The position numbers and the translations under genes were made by a program. Shown here in pieces: positions 8,439 through 17,821 of a stretch of DNA of 64,000 nucleotides. Source of the stretch: Nostoc sp. CHAB 5824 (GTDB taxonomy: Bacteria > Cyanobacteriota > Cyanobacteriia > Cyanobacteriales > Nostocaceae). The stretch lies in contig NZ_JAIVFT010000024.1 of assembly GCF_020829665.1 (NCBI RefSeq), forward strand, positions 1-64,000, read 5' to 3'. Each line of letters opens with the position of its first letter. The stretch's first letter is position 1. The notes below the pieces were generated by a model. The model ran no database searches and was not told where the DNA came from. It saw only the letters and a program-made list of their open reading frames with translations.

Positions 8439-8673
8439 TGAGTCATGGGTAATGGGTAATAGCTTTTCTCCAATTACCTATTACCAAAAAATATTAGTCA
8501 ATTTTGTAAATACTACAAAAACACCATCACCAAACCCTAAAAATATTAGAGAAAATGTTAAGAAATTTAACTATATAAAATCACCCCAAATTTGTGTATT
8601 TAGGGTGAATACTTATTCCGCTGCATGTATTGCAATAGAAATAGCAGACTATAGCAGGCAATAAAGGGACAGC
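8439..8673. promoter_or_regulatory. Spacer with dyads upstream of the receiver gene
   Basis: Just after the DUF3370 stop, GGGTAATGGGTAAT (about 8446-8459) is mirrored by ATTACCTATTACC (about 8474-8486), which could be a terminator or a repeat. Closer to the next gene, TCACCCCAAA and TTTAGGGTGA (about 8581-8611) form an inverted repeat with an AT-rich centre that could be an operator. No motif of a named regulator is recognised. Confidence 0.3.
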
Positions 8674-9111
8674 ATGGCAGCAGATCAAAAAATTAATCAA
8701 GAAACTGAGTTAAATTCGCTCCAGCACCTGATTGGAACCCTGATTTTACTGGTAGAGGATGAGCCAGATATCGCAGATTTGCTCATCTTCATTTTGGAAG
8801 CAGCCGGTGCAGAGGTGATGGCTTTAACCGATGCAGAAGCTGCCCTTGCCTTGGTAGAATCGCTTCATCCTGATATTCTGCTGTGCAATGTGAAGTTGCC
8901 AGATCATGATGGAAATTGGTTAATTGAGCAAATTCGAGTGCATTCTTGCCCATCCTTAAGAGAGTTGCCCGCGATCGCTATCACTTCTTATACACGGGAA
9001 GTCTCAAGTCATAAGGCTTTGAATGCTGGCTTTAATCGATTTTTAGTCAAGCTTGAGAGTCCAGAGGAAATCGTAGGTGAGATTGTTCACCTGCTATCTA
9101 CCGATGTTTAA
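8674..9111 (+). CDS. Single-domain response regulator with an altered phosphorylation site
   Basis: A 145-residue CheY-like receiver with a 20-residue N-terminal extension. The acidic pocket (Glu28, Asp29 in LVEDEPD) and the Thr104 and Lys126 positions (AITSYT, FLVKLESP) are kept. The residue where the phosphoacceptor Asp is expected is Asn72, in DILLCNVKLPDHDG. Such receivers usually cannot take the normal aspartyl phosphate and may work by protein contacts or be locked in one state. No output domain and no kinase is adjacent. The start ATG at 8674 is preceded by AGGGACAG. Confidence 0.85.
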   Translation: MAADQKINQETELNSLQHLIGTLILLVEDEPDIADLLIFILEAAGAEVMALTDAEAALALVESLHPDILLCNVKLPDHDGNWLIEQIRVHSCPSLRELPAIAITSYTREVSSHKALNAGFNRFLVKLESPEEIVGEIVHLLSTDV

Positions 9112-9267
9112 ATCTAACTATCCGATTTTCATCTCGTTTTTGACACTGATTTTACCCAATAGGCAGTAGGAGCATAGAGCTAGCTGTACGCTCCCACAAA
9201 CGATTCTCCCTTGGAAACCATATAACCCTAAGTGGGTAAAGTGGGATGTTGCATATATCTGTTAACC

Positions 9268-10596
9268 TTATTGAAAACCTTTTGCTGACTTTTTTTGCCC
9301 CTTACTCTTGGGCTTAGATTTGTTAACTTCTCCTAAAGCTTCTTGAAATAAGTTGTGTAGATGTATGGGGACGCTAGCAATTTCTGGTAACTCTGGCTCA
9401 ATAGGTTTGTGGAATTCTTGCAAAAGTGTATTCAAGTCACTTTCAAGGTGAAACTCTGGACGTTGGAGAACTGTTTGCAACACATTTTCTAATTTACTTG
9501 GATACTGTTGTGCTAATCGATGCCAAATAAAGGTATTAATACTTTTATCTTCAAGGTAGTAGCGAACTAATTTTTCAGCCCCCTGAACACTTTGCCAGTC
9601 CTCTGCTGATAAAATTGCTTGTATCTTACTATATGTTGGTAAAAACATTTGTCCCCAACGGGGATGAGAAAGAGCTGTTACCTGTTCTGCTTTCTTGAGT
9701 TCAGGAGGCAAATCAACCTTCGGCATAACCATTTTGCTGTTACCGCTTTTGCTGTTAAACATTTGAGAGACTACGTTGGAATCAGCACCAAATTCTTCTG
9801 CTGCTGCTTTTATTTCATCGTCTCCAATGCCAGCTGCTTCCGCCACTTCAGCCAGAGATTTAGAAGTATCAATTCCTGCTGCTGCAAAGCTTTTTTCAGT
9901 AATTACCTCTTGAAATTCCGCTATTTTTTTATTAAGCTGGTATCCAGGTAGTGTAATTTCATCAGTGCCAAAAAAGTCTACAAACTGCTGATGGTATTGT
10001 TCTACTGACTGCCAAGCTTGTTCTAGCAAGTCTGGAGCATCGCTGTAAAGATTACTTTTATAGTTTTCTTTGAAATTACCAATTGCTACAGCAAGTTTTG
10101 GTTTACCTAATTTCCCCATTATTGTGTAGGGGCCAGAAAACATCCAGTAGTTGTCGGTAACAGGAGAAATGCGAGTTAGCAGGATTTCTCCTACTTGCAA
10201 CCGAGATATTGCCTGTAATGTTTGGACATTGTTTGGCTTGACGATGTAGCGTTTATCTGTTAGCCAGTTTGTCAACTCAAAGCCATCAGGTAAAATACTT
10301 GTTATGGCAAATAAACCAATAAAACTATGATGCCAACTGTTGATCAGGTTGCGATCGCTCTGGTTTAAATCTGGATGGCTTTCGATAAACAACTCTAATG
10401 GAGATTTATCACCAACTTTTCCTGCTGTTAAAAAGCTATCAATGATTAAGTCCTGCTGGGTACTATCCCCACTTCCACGACGCAACTGTGCAGCTGCATA
10501 AGTTTCCAGCGCTTGTGCCAGTTCGCCTTCAGCATCAAGGACAAAATCAACTAAGGCTTGTTTTAATTGGTGCGATCGTTCTAATATGACATCCAC
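9268..10596 (-). CDS. Conserved cyanobacterial hypothetical protein
   Basis: A 442-residue soluble, mainly helical protein with no signal peptide or membrane span. I recognise no named domain. The N-terminal 120 residues are acidic and helical. A central stretch (about 228-300) has Ala/Glu-rich helices (KSLAEVAEAAGIGDDEIKAA), and the C-terminus ends in a Lys/Ser-rich tail (KSKPKSKGQKKSAKG). The gene stands alone with about 150 bp on its 3' side and a leader of about 100 bp at 10597-10700. Its length and tidy codon use suggest a real gene; the function is unknown. Confidence 0.65.
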   Translation of the reverse strand: MDVILERSHQLKQALVDFVLDAEGELAQALETYAAAQLRRGSGDSTQQDLIIDSFLTAGKVGDKSPLELFIESHPDLNQSDRNLINSWHHSFIGLFAITSILPDGFELTNWLTDKRYIVKPNNVQTLQAISRLQVGEILLTRISPVTDNYWMFSGPYTIMGKLGKPKLAVAIGNFKENYKSNLYSDAPDLLEQAWQSVEQYHQQFVDFFGTDEITLPGYQLNKKIAEFQEVITEKSFAAAGIDTSKSLAEVAEAAGIGDDEIKAAAEEFGADSNVVSQMFNSKSGNSKMVMPKVDLPPELKKAEQVTALSHPRWGQMFLPTYSKIQAILSAEDWQSVQGAEKLVRYYLEDKSINTFIWHRLAQQYPSKLENVLQTVLQRPEFHLESDLNTLLQEFHKPIEPELPEIASVPIHLHNLFQEALGEVNKSKPKSKGQKKSAKGFQ

Positions 10597-10753
10597 AAGT
10601 TAATCTCTCGGTGCAACAGATGTAGATTATAGCTCTTGAGAGTATTGCAGCATCTAGCTATTGCTAGATTTATGGTGACATGTATTTAGCGGATTTAGCC
10701 GTCAACCTTTTCTTAAACTAGATACAAGGCATCACACAAGGTCATTAAAGATA

Positions 10754-11325
10754 ATTGCAACTCCAAATTATAGCTATATTTCTCCAGAAGACTATCTCAA
10801 AGGAGAAGAAACCAGTCCTATCAAGCATGAATATAGGCAGGGACAGGTTTATGCAATGGCAGGGGCAAGTAATGCTCATATCATTATTTCTCTTAATATT
10901 ACTTCAATGTTGAGAAATCATTTGCGCGGGAGTGGTTATCAGGCTTATATCTCAGACACCAAAGCACATATTGAATCGATTAATATCTATTACTACCCCG
11001 ATATTATAGTAAGTTGTGACCAACGAGATAGAGCTTTTGATAACTTTCTGCGTTACCCCTGCTTAATTGTAGAAGTGCTATCTCCGATAACAGAAGCCTT
11101 TGACAGAGGTGATAAATTTGCTGACTACCGACAGATGGAGTCACTTCAAGAATATGTACTTGTGAGTCAAACTCGGTTAAATGTTGAATGTTTTCGCCGT
11201 AACTCAGAGAGACAATGGGTACTTTATCCCTATGACAGCAAGATATAATTCATTTGGCAAGTGTAGATTTTTGGTGTGCTGTTGCAGATTTATATGAGGA
11301 CGTTACTTTTGAATCCCGTAATTGA
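10754..11325 (+). pseudogene. Uma2 family endonuclease (DUF820), degraded
   Basis: The reading frame contains the Uma2 text YISPEDYLKGEETSPIKHEY, then VYAMAGASNAH, PDIIVSCDQRD, LIVEVLSPITEAFDRGDKFA and YVLVSQTRLNVECFRR. The expected start before IATPN is ATA (10751-10753) rather than ATG; the first ATG (10856) would cut off the conserved N-terminus. Near 11245 a missing base gives an early stop (DSKI); in the next frame the family C-terminus IIHLASVDFWCAVADLYEDV resumes and ends at 11325. Two lesions suggest a pseudogene, although a truncated product from 10856 is possible. The family has a PD-(D/E)XK-like fold and is highly amplified in Nostoc. Confidence 0.7.
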
Positions 11326-11326
11326 C

Positions 11327-11452
11327 TCAATACGATTCGGTTAAGATGCACAGTCTAAAAATCCCCCTTAGTCCCCCTTAAAAAGTGGAAAAAAGAGCCA
11401 TTGTGAGCAAACCTTTTTAAGGGGGGATCGAGCCTTATCCGAAGCGTATTGA
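11327..11452. repeat. MITE-like foldback element
   Basis: A 126-bp element has 19-bp terminal inverted repeats (TCAATACGATTCGGTTAAG at 11327-11345 and its complement at 11434-11452, 17 of 19 bases matching). Inside, CCCCCTTAAAAAG is mirrored by CTTTTTAAGGGGG, so most of it folds into one long hairpin. There is no coding capacity. It sits 1 bp after the last codon of the broken Uma2 gene. Confidence 0.7.
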
Positions 11453-11529
11453 TAATTGACTGACTACTAGCTCGAAAGCCAGAATCTAGAATCTTGAGGA
11501 TTTAAAAATGTGTTTTTAGAGAGCATAAT

Positions 11530-11563
11530 AAAAAGGCAAAAGAAAATCTTCTTTTGCCTTTTT
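11530..11563 (-). terminator. Terminator of the rpoB-rpoC1-rpoC2 transcript
   Basis: A perfect 14-bp stem (AAAAAGGCAAAAGA with TCTTTTGCCTTTTT) and a 6-nt loop, flanked by A and T runs on both sides, so it can work in both directions. It lies 40 bp beyond the rpoC2 stop. Confidence 0.85.
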
Positions 11564-11602
11564 AGTTTTTACCTTTTAAGAGAGACGGGAAGTTTCAAGT
11601 AT

Positions 11603-14600
11603 CTACTCGTCGTCGAAATCATCTTCGTCGTCTTCCTCTTCTTCCTCGTAATCGTCGTCGTCTGCGACTTCATCGGCGATTAACTCATCTTCGTCATCTA
11701 GAACTGACCTTTCTGCACGTCTGCTACCAAAACCAGATTCCCCAAGAGTAGGAGAATCTAAATTATAGGTGCGAGCTGTGCGGTCATCTAAGACCATATC
11801 CAGGGGATCATCAACCTCATCCAAGACACTACTGGTAATCTCAGCAGCATAATCATCGATCGCACCGGGTTCATCATAAGTATTGTAGCCAGTACCAGCC
11901 GGAATCAATCGCCCGATAATCACGTTTTCCTTTAAGCCGCGCAGCCAGTCGGATTTGCCTTCGATAGCTGCTTCGGTAAGTACCCGTGTTGTCTCTTGGA
12001 ATGATGCAGCAGAAATAAAACTGTCGGTGTTCAATGATGCTTTGGTGATACCCAACAATACTGGGGTATACTGTGCCCTCGCACCGCCTGTAATTGCCAT
12101 AGCTTCGTTTACCTGCTCAACTTGGCGCAGTTCTACCAATTCACCAGGAAGCATGGTGGTGTCACCACCATCATCAATTCTGACTTTGTTGGTCATCTGG
12201 CGAACAATGACTTCAATGTGTTTATCGGAAATATCAATCCCTTGAGATTGATACACCATTTGCACTTCATTTACTAAGAATGACTGTACCTTCTGCAAAG
12301 CAATGCTAGCACAAGCATAAATTCCATCTTCGGAACCCAGGCTAAAGAAGATTTCCAAAATTTCGTGGGGGTTGGATGGACCATCGGTTAATGGTTGTCC
12401 CGCTAACACTGTCGCTCCATCTGGTACAATCAAGTTTTGTCCTGGGCCTAGAGGATAATCGGTGACCACGCCATTTGATTCTACGACCTTGATAGCGATC
12501 GCTTCATCACCACTTTCAGCGTAAACTACCTTAACTTCACCCGCCCGGCGACATAAAATGCACGCTTCTTTCGGTTTACGAGCTTCAAGCAGTTCCTCAA
12601 TCCGGGGCAAACCTTGAATAATATCTCCGGTTTTGGCGCGTTCAAACACCAACAACACCAAATTATCACCCCGTTGTACTAAATCGCCGTCTTCTATCTG
12701 CAACACAGCACCAGGGCTGACTCGATAAGGGCGACCAATACGAGTAGTAATAACGTAGTTTTTAGTACTCAGAGCTGATTCTCCACCAGATGCAGCAGCG
12801 GCATTTTTGATATCCACTACTTGTCCTGATTCTGGGGCAAAAACTCCAGGAGCAACTTCTGCACCTTCTACTAGCAAGTCACCTACTTTCACCTTAGGCT
12901 GAGTACTAGTATTAGTGTTGAGCATGTCAGTGTCACGCAACACTAAGCAGCGACGGACGTTTTCGGTTCCTTTTCGGACGCCCCGCACTATCCCGCCTTC
13001 TTTACACAAGATTTGGGTACGTGCCACTACAGCTCCAGGGGCGATGGAAAGCCCATCTTGTACCTCAAGTGTTGTCTGGGTACTACCTTGGGTGGCATCA
13101 GCGGTAATGTCTCGACGAATTACCAATGACTCCAAAATCACTAGCTGCAAACGCTGAACTTCTGGGTCTTCAGTATCCTGTACCAATTCAATATCTGCTG
13201 CTAGGGGCGAAGCATTGTGGTCTTGTTCCCCTTCTTGGTCAATTTCCAGCACTAACTGGGTTCGCAGAAGTTCCACACCTTCAACAGATTTGACGCGTTC
13301 CGAGTCTTTGTAAGGTAGTCGCTGCACAGCCCGCAACTGAATCGATCGCCCGGTTTGTTGACTTACCGATGTCGTTGATGGCACATCTGGATTATCCGGT
13401 ACGGCAAACTCAACTACTGGACGACTCAACAGGGCGGGCCCTTCTGGTGTCTCCACATACTGGATATAGCGCAATTCCGTGGCCACGCTGCCTTGGAATT
13501 CCTCACCTGGTTGGATGAAGGTGTTATCTTGCCCAATAACTGATTCTGGATCGTCCACCATTAGCAGTTCCCCTGGCTTCACCACCACTTCCCGCAGGAT
13601 GTCGTTTTTCTGGGTGACTTCTACCACACCGCTGTTTTGGCAGAAAATATCTTTTACTACCTCGGTGCCAGCTTCCACAAACTGACCGTCTTCCACCAAC
13701 AGCAAGGAGATATCTTTATTAACTTCGTGGCTTTCTTCAGGAATCCACAACAGGGTACCGCCCTGCACGACTTCATAACCCAGTTTGGCTTTGCCTTTTT
13801 TCTGGACTTCAACACCTGCGAATTTTAGGAATCCACCAGTGGTTGTGCGATAGCGATCATCAATTAACTCAGCTACCACTTGACCATTTTGCACTTTTGT
13901 GCCTGGTGTAGCCCGGAGGTTAAATACCTGGTTGTTACCAGTGGAGACTAAGTAGTTATTACGACCTTGGGAACTTTGGACTGTCACCGTTGCCTGGTCT
14001 AAAACCACAGAAGCGGTGATAATCTCAATTTCTCTAGTACTCTTACCTGGAGTAGCTTCTGGCAAACGCACTACACCACCGTGCAAACTGGTTAATTTGG
14101 TTTCTGCTAAAACTCCATTAGAGGCGATCGCATCACCATTTTTGACAACCAATTCTGCACCAGGCGGCAAGTTGTAAACTTCCCCAGACAAAATCCAAAT
14201 CAAACCACCGCGTGCGGCTGTGGTTGTGGTGTTACCCTGACGGTCGGTTTTTTGTTCTGGAACTACTTCGGCAAATTGCACTTCTCCTGCCAAGTCAGAG
14301 GCAACATCTTTAACTGCTTTTTCTGTATTAGTCCGAGTTGTGCGTCCACCAAGGGCAACCTCTGCCAACAACTGACCTTGTTTTACCTTATTTCCATCAA
14401 ATACATATAGTGTTGAACCTTGGGTAAGATGAACCTCTTGGTTCTCTGGGGTAACATCACCTACTTTTGTTGGCTCCAAAAGCATGATGCCATTAGCCTC
14501 AACATAGAGGGCATCTTCCCCGTGGCGGGTACGATATGTTCTGGTCTTCAGTTTGCGGGGAAGCTTGACAGTCCCATCGATTTTGGAACGTACTTGTTGT

Positions 14601-15649
14601 GCCACTTCTCCGGTAAACACACCACCTGTGTGGAATGTCCGCATGGTTAACTGGGTACCAGGTTCACCGATACTTTGGGCGGCAATAATCCCCACAGCTT
14701 CGCCTAAGTCCACCATCTTGGCGTGGGCTAAACTCCAGCCGTAGCAGTGTTGACAAACAGAACGTGCAGCTTCACAAGTTAGGGGCGATCGCAGCATAAC
14801 TTCTGCCACCCCAGATTTTTCAATTGTCTTTGCCAAGTCCTCAGAAACTGGGGTATTGCGTGGTGCAATCACTTCTTTTGTGACTGGATGCACCACATCT
14901 TCGCCAATTACGCGCCCCATCAAGCGGGTTGCTAGAGGGATCAAGGTTTTGGCACCTTCTGTCATTGGTCGAATGGGAATTCCTCTGGTGGTGCCGCAGT
15001 CAAATTCCCGAATAATCACATCCTGGGAAACGTCTACCAACCGACGGGTAAGATAACCAGAGTCAGCCGTCCGCAAAGCAGTATCCACCAATCCTTTTCT
15101 GGCACCATAAGACGAAATAATGTATTCCGTCACAGTTAGTCCTTCACGGAAGTTGGTTTTGATGGGCAAATCGATAATTTCCCCTTGAGGATCTGCCATC
15201 AGTCCCCGCATCCCGACCAATTGCCGAACTTGGGAGATGTTACCCCGTGCTCCGGAGAATGCCATCATGTATACGGAGTTCAGGGGATTAGTCTTCTTGA
15301 AGTGGACGACTACTTCATCTTTCAAGGCTTCACTGGTACCGTTCCAGGTATCGATTACCTTTTGGAAGCGTTCTACTTCAGTGATTTCTCCGCGTTGGTA
15401 ACGGGTTTCAGTAGCGCGAATTTCTTCTTCGGCTGCTTCCAAGAGCAATCGCTTAGTTGGTGGCACCATCAAGTCATCTACACTTATGGAAACCCCTGCT
15501 TTGGTAGCGTAGCGAAATCCCAAATCTTTTAGTTTGTCCGCCATCACTGCGGTTCGCGCCGTACCATAATGCGTAAAGGCCCAAGAAATTAAATTTCTTA
15601 GTTGACCTTTATCAACAACCCGATTGCGAAAAATCATTTTTTCAGTCAT
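11603..15649 (-). CDS. rpoC2: DNA-directed RNA polymerase subunit beta''
   Basis: A 1348-residue protein equal to the C-terminal part of bacterial beta'. Cys218, Cys292, Cys299 and Cys302 (DCGT and CEAARSVCQHC) form the second zinc site. The trigger helix SIGEPGTQLTMRTFHTGG covers about residues 326-343. It is followed by the very large cyanobacterial insertion (SI3), a chain of small beta-rich sandwich-barrel modules reaching to about residue 1000, where LPRIEELLEARKP resumes the core. The last 30 residues are almost all Asp and Glu. Splitting of beta' into rpoC1 and rpoC2 is diagnostic for cyanobacteria and chloroplasts. It follows rpoC1 by 89 bp of repeats. Confidence 0.97.
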   Translation of the reverse strand: MTEKMIFRNRVVDKGQLRNLISWAFTHYGTARTAVMADKLKDLGFRYATKAGVSISVDDLMVPPTKRLLLEAAEEEIRATETRYQRGEITEVERFQKVIDTWNGTSEALKDEVVVHFKKTNPLNSVYMMAFSGARGNISQVRQLVGMRGLMADPQGEIIDLPIKTNFREGLTVTEYIISSYGARKGLVDTALRTADSGYLTRRLVDVSQDVIIREFDCGTTRGIPIRPMTEGAKTLIPLATRLMGRVIGEDVVHPVTKEVIAPRNTPVSEDLAKTIEKSGVAEVMLRSPLTCEAARSVCQHCYGWSLAHAKMVDLGEAVGIIAAQSIGEPGTQLTMRTFHTGGVFTGEVAQQVRSKIDGTVKLPRKLKTRTYRTRHGEDALYVEANGIMLLEPTKVGDVTPENQEVHLTQGSTLYVFDGNKVKQGQLLAEVALGGRTTRTNTEKAVKDVASDLAGEVQFAEVVPEQKTDRQGNTTTTAARGGLIWILSGEVYNLPPGAELVVKNGDAIASNGVLAETKLTSLHGGVVRLPEATPGKSTREIEIITASVVLDQATVTVQSSQGRNNYLVSTGNNQVFNLRATPGTKVQNGQVVAELIDDRYRTTTGGFLKFAGVEVQKKGKAKLGYEVVQGGTLLWIPEESHEVNKDISLLLVEDGQFVEAGTEVVKDIFCQNSGVVEVTQKNDILREVVVKPGELLMVDDPESVIGQDNTFIQPGEEFQGSVATELRYIQYVETPEGPALLSRPVVEFAVPDNPDVPSTTSVSQQTGRSIQLRAVQRLPYKDSERVKSVEGVELLRTQLVLEIDQEGEQDHNASPLAADIELVQDTEDPEVQRLQLVILESLVIRRDITADATQGSTQTTLEVQDGLSIAPGAVVARTQILCKEGGIVRGVRKGTENVRRCLVLRDTDMLNTNTSTQPKVKVGDLLVEGAEVAPGVFAPESGQVVDIKNAAAASGGESALSTKNYVITTRIGRPYRVSPGAVLQIEDGDLVQRGDNLVLLVFERAKTGDIIQGLPRIEELLEARKPKEACILCRRAGEVKVVYAESGDEAIAIKVVESNGVVTDYPLGPGQNLIVPDGATVLAGQPLTDGPSNPHEILEIFFSLGSEDGIYACASIALQKVQSFLVNEVQMVYQSQGIDISDKHIEVIVRQMTNKVRIDDGGDTTMLPGELVELRQVEQVNEAMAITGGARAQYTPVLLGITKASLNTDSFISAASFQETTRVLTEAAIEGKSDWLRGLKENVIIGRLIPAGTGYNTYDEPGAIDDYAAEITSSVLDEVDDPLDMVLDDRTARTYNLDSPTLGESGFGSRRAERSVLDDEDELIADEVADDDDYEEEEEDDEDDFDDE

Positions 15650-15738
15650 TGGTCATTAGTCCTTGGTCATTAGTCATTAGTCAATTAATCAATTAGTCAT
15701 TTGTCATTAGCAAAGGACAAATGACAAATGACAAATGA
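15650..15738. repeat. Heptamer-repeat spacer between rpoC1 and rpoC2
   Basis: The spacer is nearly all GTCATTA/GTCATTT units, with a mirrored run (GACAAATGACAAATGAC) at the rpoC1 end, so it can form a hairpin in the mRNA. It separates two genes of one operon and could affect mRNA processing, but this is inference. Confidence 0.75.
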
Positions 15739-17616
15739 CTAGCTTGCTAGTGCTTCCTGAATAGCATTGTTGTAAATAACGCGACCAGGTGTTGTGTATA
15801 TATACTGCGAAAGTACATTACCCTTAGCGTCTTGTCTGACTCGGCGGAACTTATAGAGTAATGTCCGGCTACCATCCTCGTTTTCCGTCACTTTCAGGGG
15901 TTCCGTATCCGGTTGGTCTGATTCAATTTCACCGTCAAACCGCACATAGATATAGGCGTGCAAGTCAAGTTGCTCTTGCTGGAAAGCCATAATTACATCC
16001 TCTAGCGAAGAAAAATACTTTCCTGCACCTTTTGTCGCACCGGGATTTTCTGCTGTTAAGTAATAGGCCCCCAATACCATGTCTTGGCTAGGCGTGATAA
16101 TAGGTTTACCTGTGGCTGGTGACAAAATATTGTTAGAAGCCAACATCAACAACCGCGCTTCAGCCTGACTTTCTAACGACAGAGGGACGTGTACTGCCAT
16201 TTGGTCGCCATCAAAGTCGGCGTTAAACGCTGGACACACCAGAGGATGCAGTTGAATTGCTCTACCTTCCACTAAAATCGGTTCAAAAGACTGAATACCC
16301 AAACGGTGCAACGTTGGTGCCCGATTTAGCATTACAGGGTGTCCTTCAATCACCTCTTCCAGCACATCCCAAACACTTGGGTCATTGCGCGATATCAGCT
16401 TTTTCGCAGCTTTGATGTTATTTACCATACCGCTGCGAATCAGGCGGTTAATCACAAATGGTTGAAATAGCTCAATCGCCATTTCTCTAGGCAAACCGCA
16501 CTGGTGAATTTTCAGCTTTGGCCCGACCACAATTACAGAACGTCCAGAGTAGTCAACCCGTTTACCCAACAAGTTTTGTCGGAAACGTCCTTGCTTACCC
16601 TCAATAATGTCAGACAAAGATTTTAGGGGTCGGTTATTTGCCCCTACCACAGTGCGTCCCCGACGACCATTGTCAATCAAAGCATCCACTGCTTCTTGCA
16701 GCATCCGCTTTTCGTTCCGCACAATAATCTCTGGTGCCAAAATTTCTTGCAAGCGTGCCAAACGATTGTTGCGGTTAATTACCCGCCGATACAAATCATT
16801 TAAATCGCTGGTGGCAAACCGTCCGCCATCTAGTTGCACCATTGGACGCAAGTCGGGGGGAATCACGGGAATGACTGCCATTACCATCCACTCCGGTTTG
16901 GAACCAGTGGCGATGAAGTTGTCAATCACCCGCAGTCGCTTAATTAGCTTGGCTCTCTTTTGTCCCTTGGCGTTGCCAATTTCTTCGCGTAGGCTTTCCG
17001 CTTCTTGTTCCAAATTGATATCGGCAAGCAAACGCAACAGCGCTTCAGCACCAATACCTACCTCTACGCCTTGCAGCACAGAATCTTCGCTATAAATTTG
17101 GTCTTCTATTTCCAACCACTGGTCTTCACTCAGTAGCTGTTTGTAAGTTAAAGTTTCGGCATTACCAGGACTTAGGACAACATAAGAGTTGAAATAGACA
17201 ATCTGCTCGACATCCCGCAAGGGCATATCTAACAGTATGGAAATATAGCTAGGAATACCTTTGAGATACCAGACGTGAGCTACTGGTGCGGCGAGTTTAA
17301 TATAGCCCATGCGGTGACGACGCACCCGTGACTCAGTGACTTCTACCCCACAGCGCTCACAGACAATACCTCTGTGACGAACTCTTTTATACTTACCACA
17401 ATGGCATTCCCAATCTTTCGCCGGTCCAAAGATGCGCTCACAAAACAAGCCATCCATCTCTGGCTTGAGAGTTCGGTAATTAATCGTTTCTGGCTTGGTA
17501 ACTTCACCTACTACTTGACCATTGGGCAATGTTCTCTCGCCCCACTGGCGAATGCGTTCAGGGGAAGCCAAGCCGATTTTTACGTAATCAAACTGATTAG
17601 TTTGGGCAGGTCTCAT
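15739..17616 (-). CDS. rpoC1: DNA-directed RNA polymerase subunit gamma (beta' N-terminal part)
   Basis: A 625-residue protein equal to the N-terminal half of beta'. Zinc ligands are Cys71, Cys73, Cys86 and Cys89 (CHCGKYKRVRHRGIVCERCG). The active-site Mg-binding motif is NADFDGD (465-471, with Asp467, Asp469 and Asp471), and the rudder/switch text GRRGRTVVGANNRPLKSLSD and HRLGIQSFEPILVEGRAIQL are conserved. It lies between rpoB and rpoC2 on the same strand and starts at ATG 17616 (MRPAQTNQFDYVKIG). The length is normal for heterocystous cyanobacteria. Confidence 0.97.
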   Translation of the reverse strand: MRPAQTNQFDYVKIGLASPERIRQWGERTLPNGQVVGEVTKPETINYRTLKPEMDGLFCERIFGPAKDWECHCGKYKRVRHRGIVCERCGVEVTESRVRRHRMGYIKLAAPVAHVWYLKGIPSYISILLDMPLRDVEQIVYFNSYVVLSPGNAETLTYKQLLSEDQWLEIEDQIYSEDSVLQGVEVGIGAEALLRLLADINLEQEAESLREEIGNAKGQKRAKLIKRLRVIDNFIATGSKPEWMVMAVIPVIPPDLRPMVQLDGGRFATSDLNDLYRRVINRNNRLARLQEILAPEIIVRNEKRMLQEAVDALIDNGRRGRTVVGANNRPLKSLSDIIEGKQGRFRQNLLGKRVDYSGRSVIVVGPKLKIHQCGLPREMAIELFQPFVINRLIRSGMVNNIKAAKKLISRNDPSVWDVLEEVIEGHPVMLNRAPTLHRLGIQSFEPILVEGRAIQLHPLVCPAFNADFDGDQMAVHVPLSLESQAEARLLMLASNNILSPATGKPIITPSQDMVLGAYYLTAENPGATKGAGKYFSSLEDVIMAFQQEQLDLHAYIYVRFDGEIESDQPDTEPLKVTENEDGSRTLLYKFRRVRQDAKGNVLSQYIYTTPGRVIYNNAIQEALAS

Positions 17617-17821
17617 TTTTCTAATTTCTAATTTGTAATTCGTAATTCGTAATTAACAATTTCTAATTCGTAATAGTGGCGATCGCAGGCTAGGCCAACG
17701 TAATTCGTAATTCGTAGTTAAGAAGTAGTAATTTTTAGTTCGGAATTTGCTATTTTTCTTCAATTACGAACTACAGATTCTTAAATTTTTCTTCAATTAC
17801 GAATTACGAATTACGAATTAT
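17617..17821. repeat. AATTCGT repeat spacer between rpoB and rpoC1
   Basis: A 205-bp spacer made of AATTCGT/AATTACG heptamers in both orientations: runs of TAATTCG units at 17630-17720 face runs of ACGAATT at 17780-17819. The two arms are complementary, so the intercistronic mRNA can form a long hairpin around a HIP1 site (GCGATCGC near 17683). Confidence 0.75.

Noticed and set aside
8452..8664. 70-residue open frame between DUF3370 and the receiver gene
   Set aside because: No ribosome site, AT-rich, low-complexity sequence, and it covers an inverted repeat spacer.
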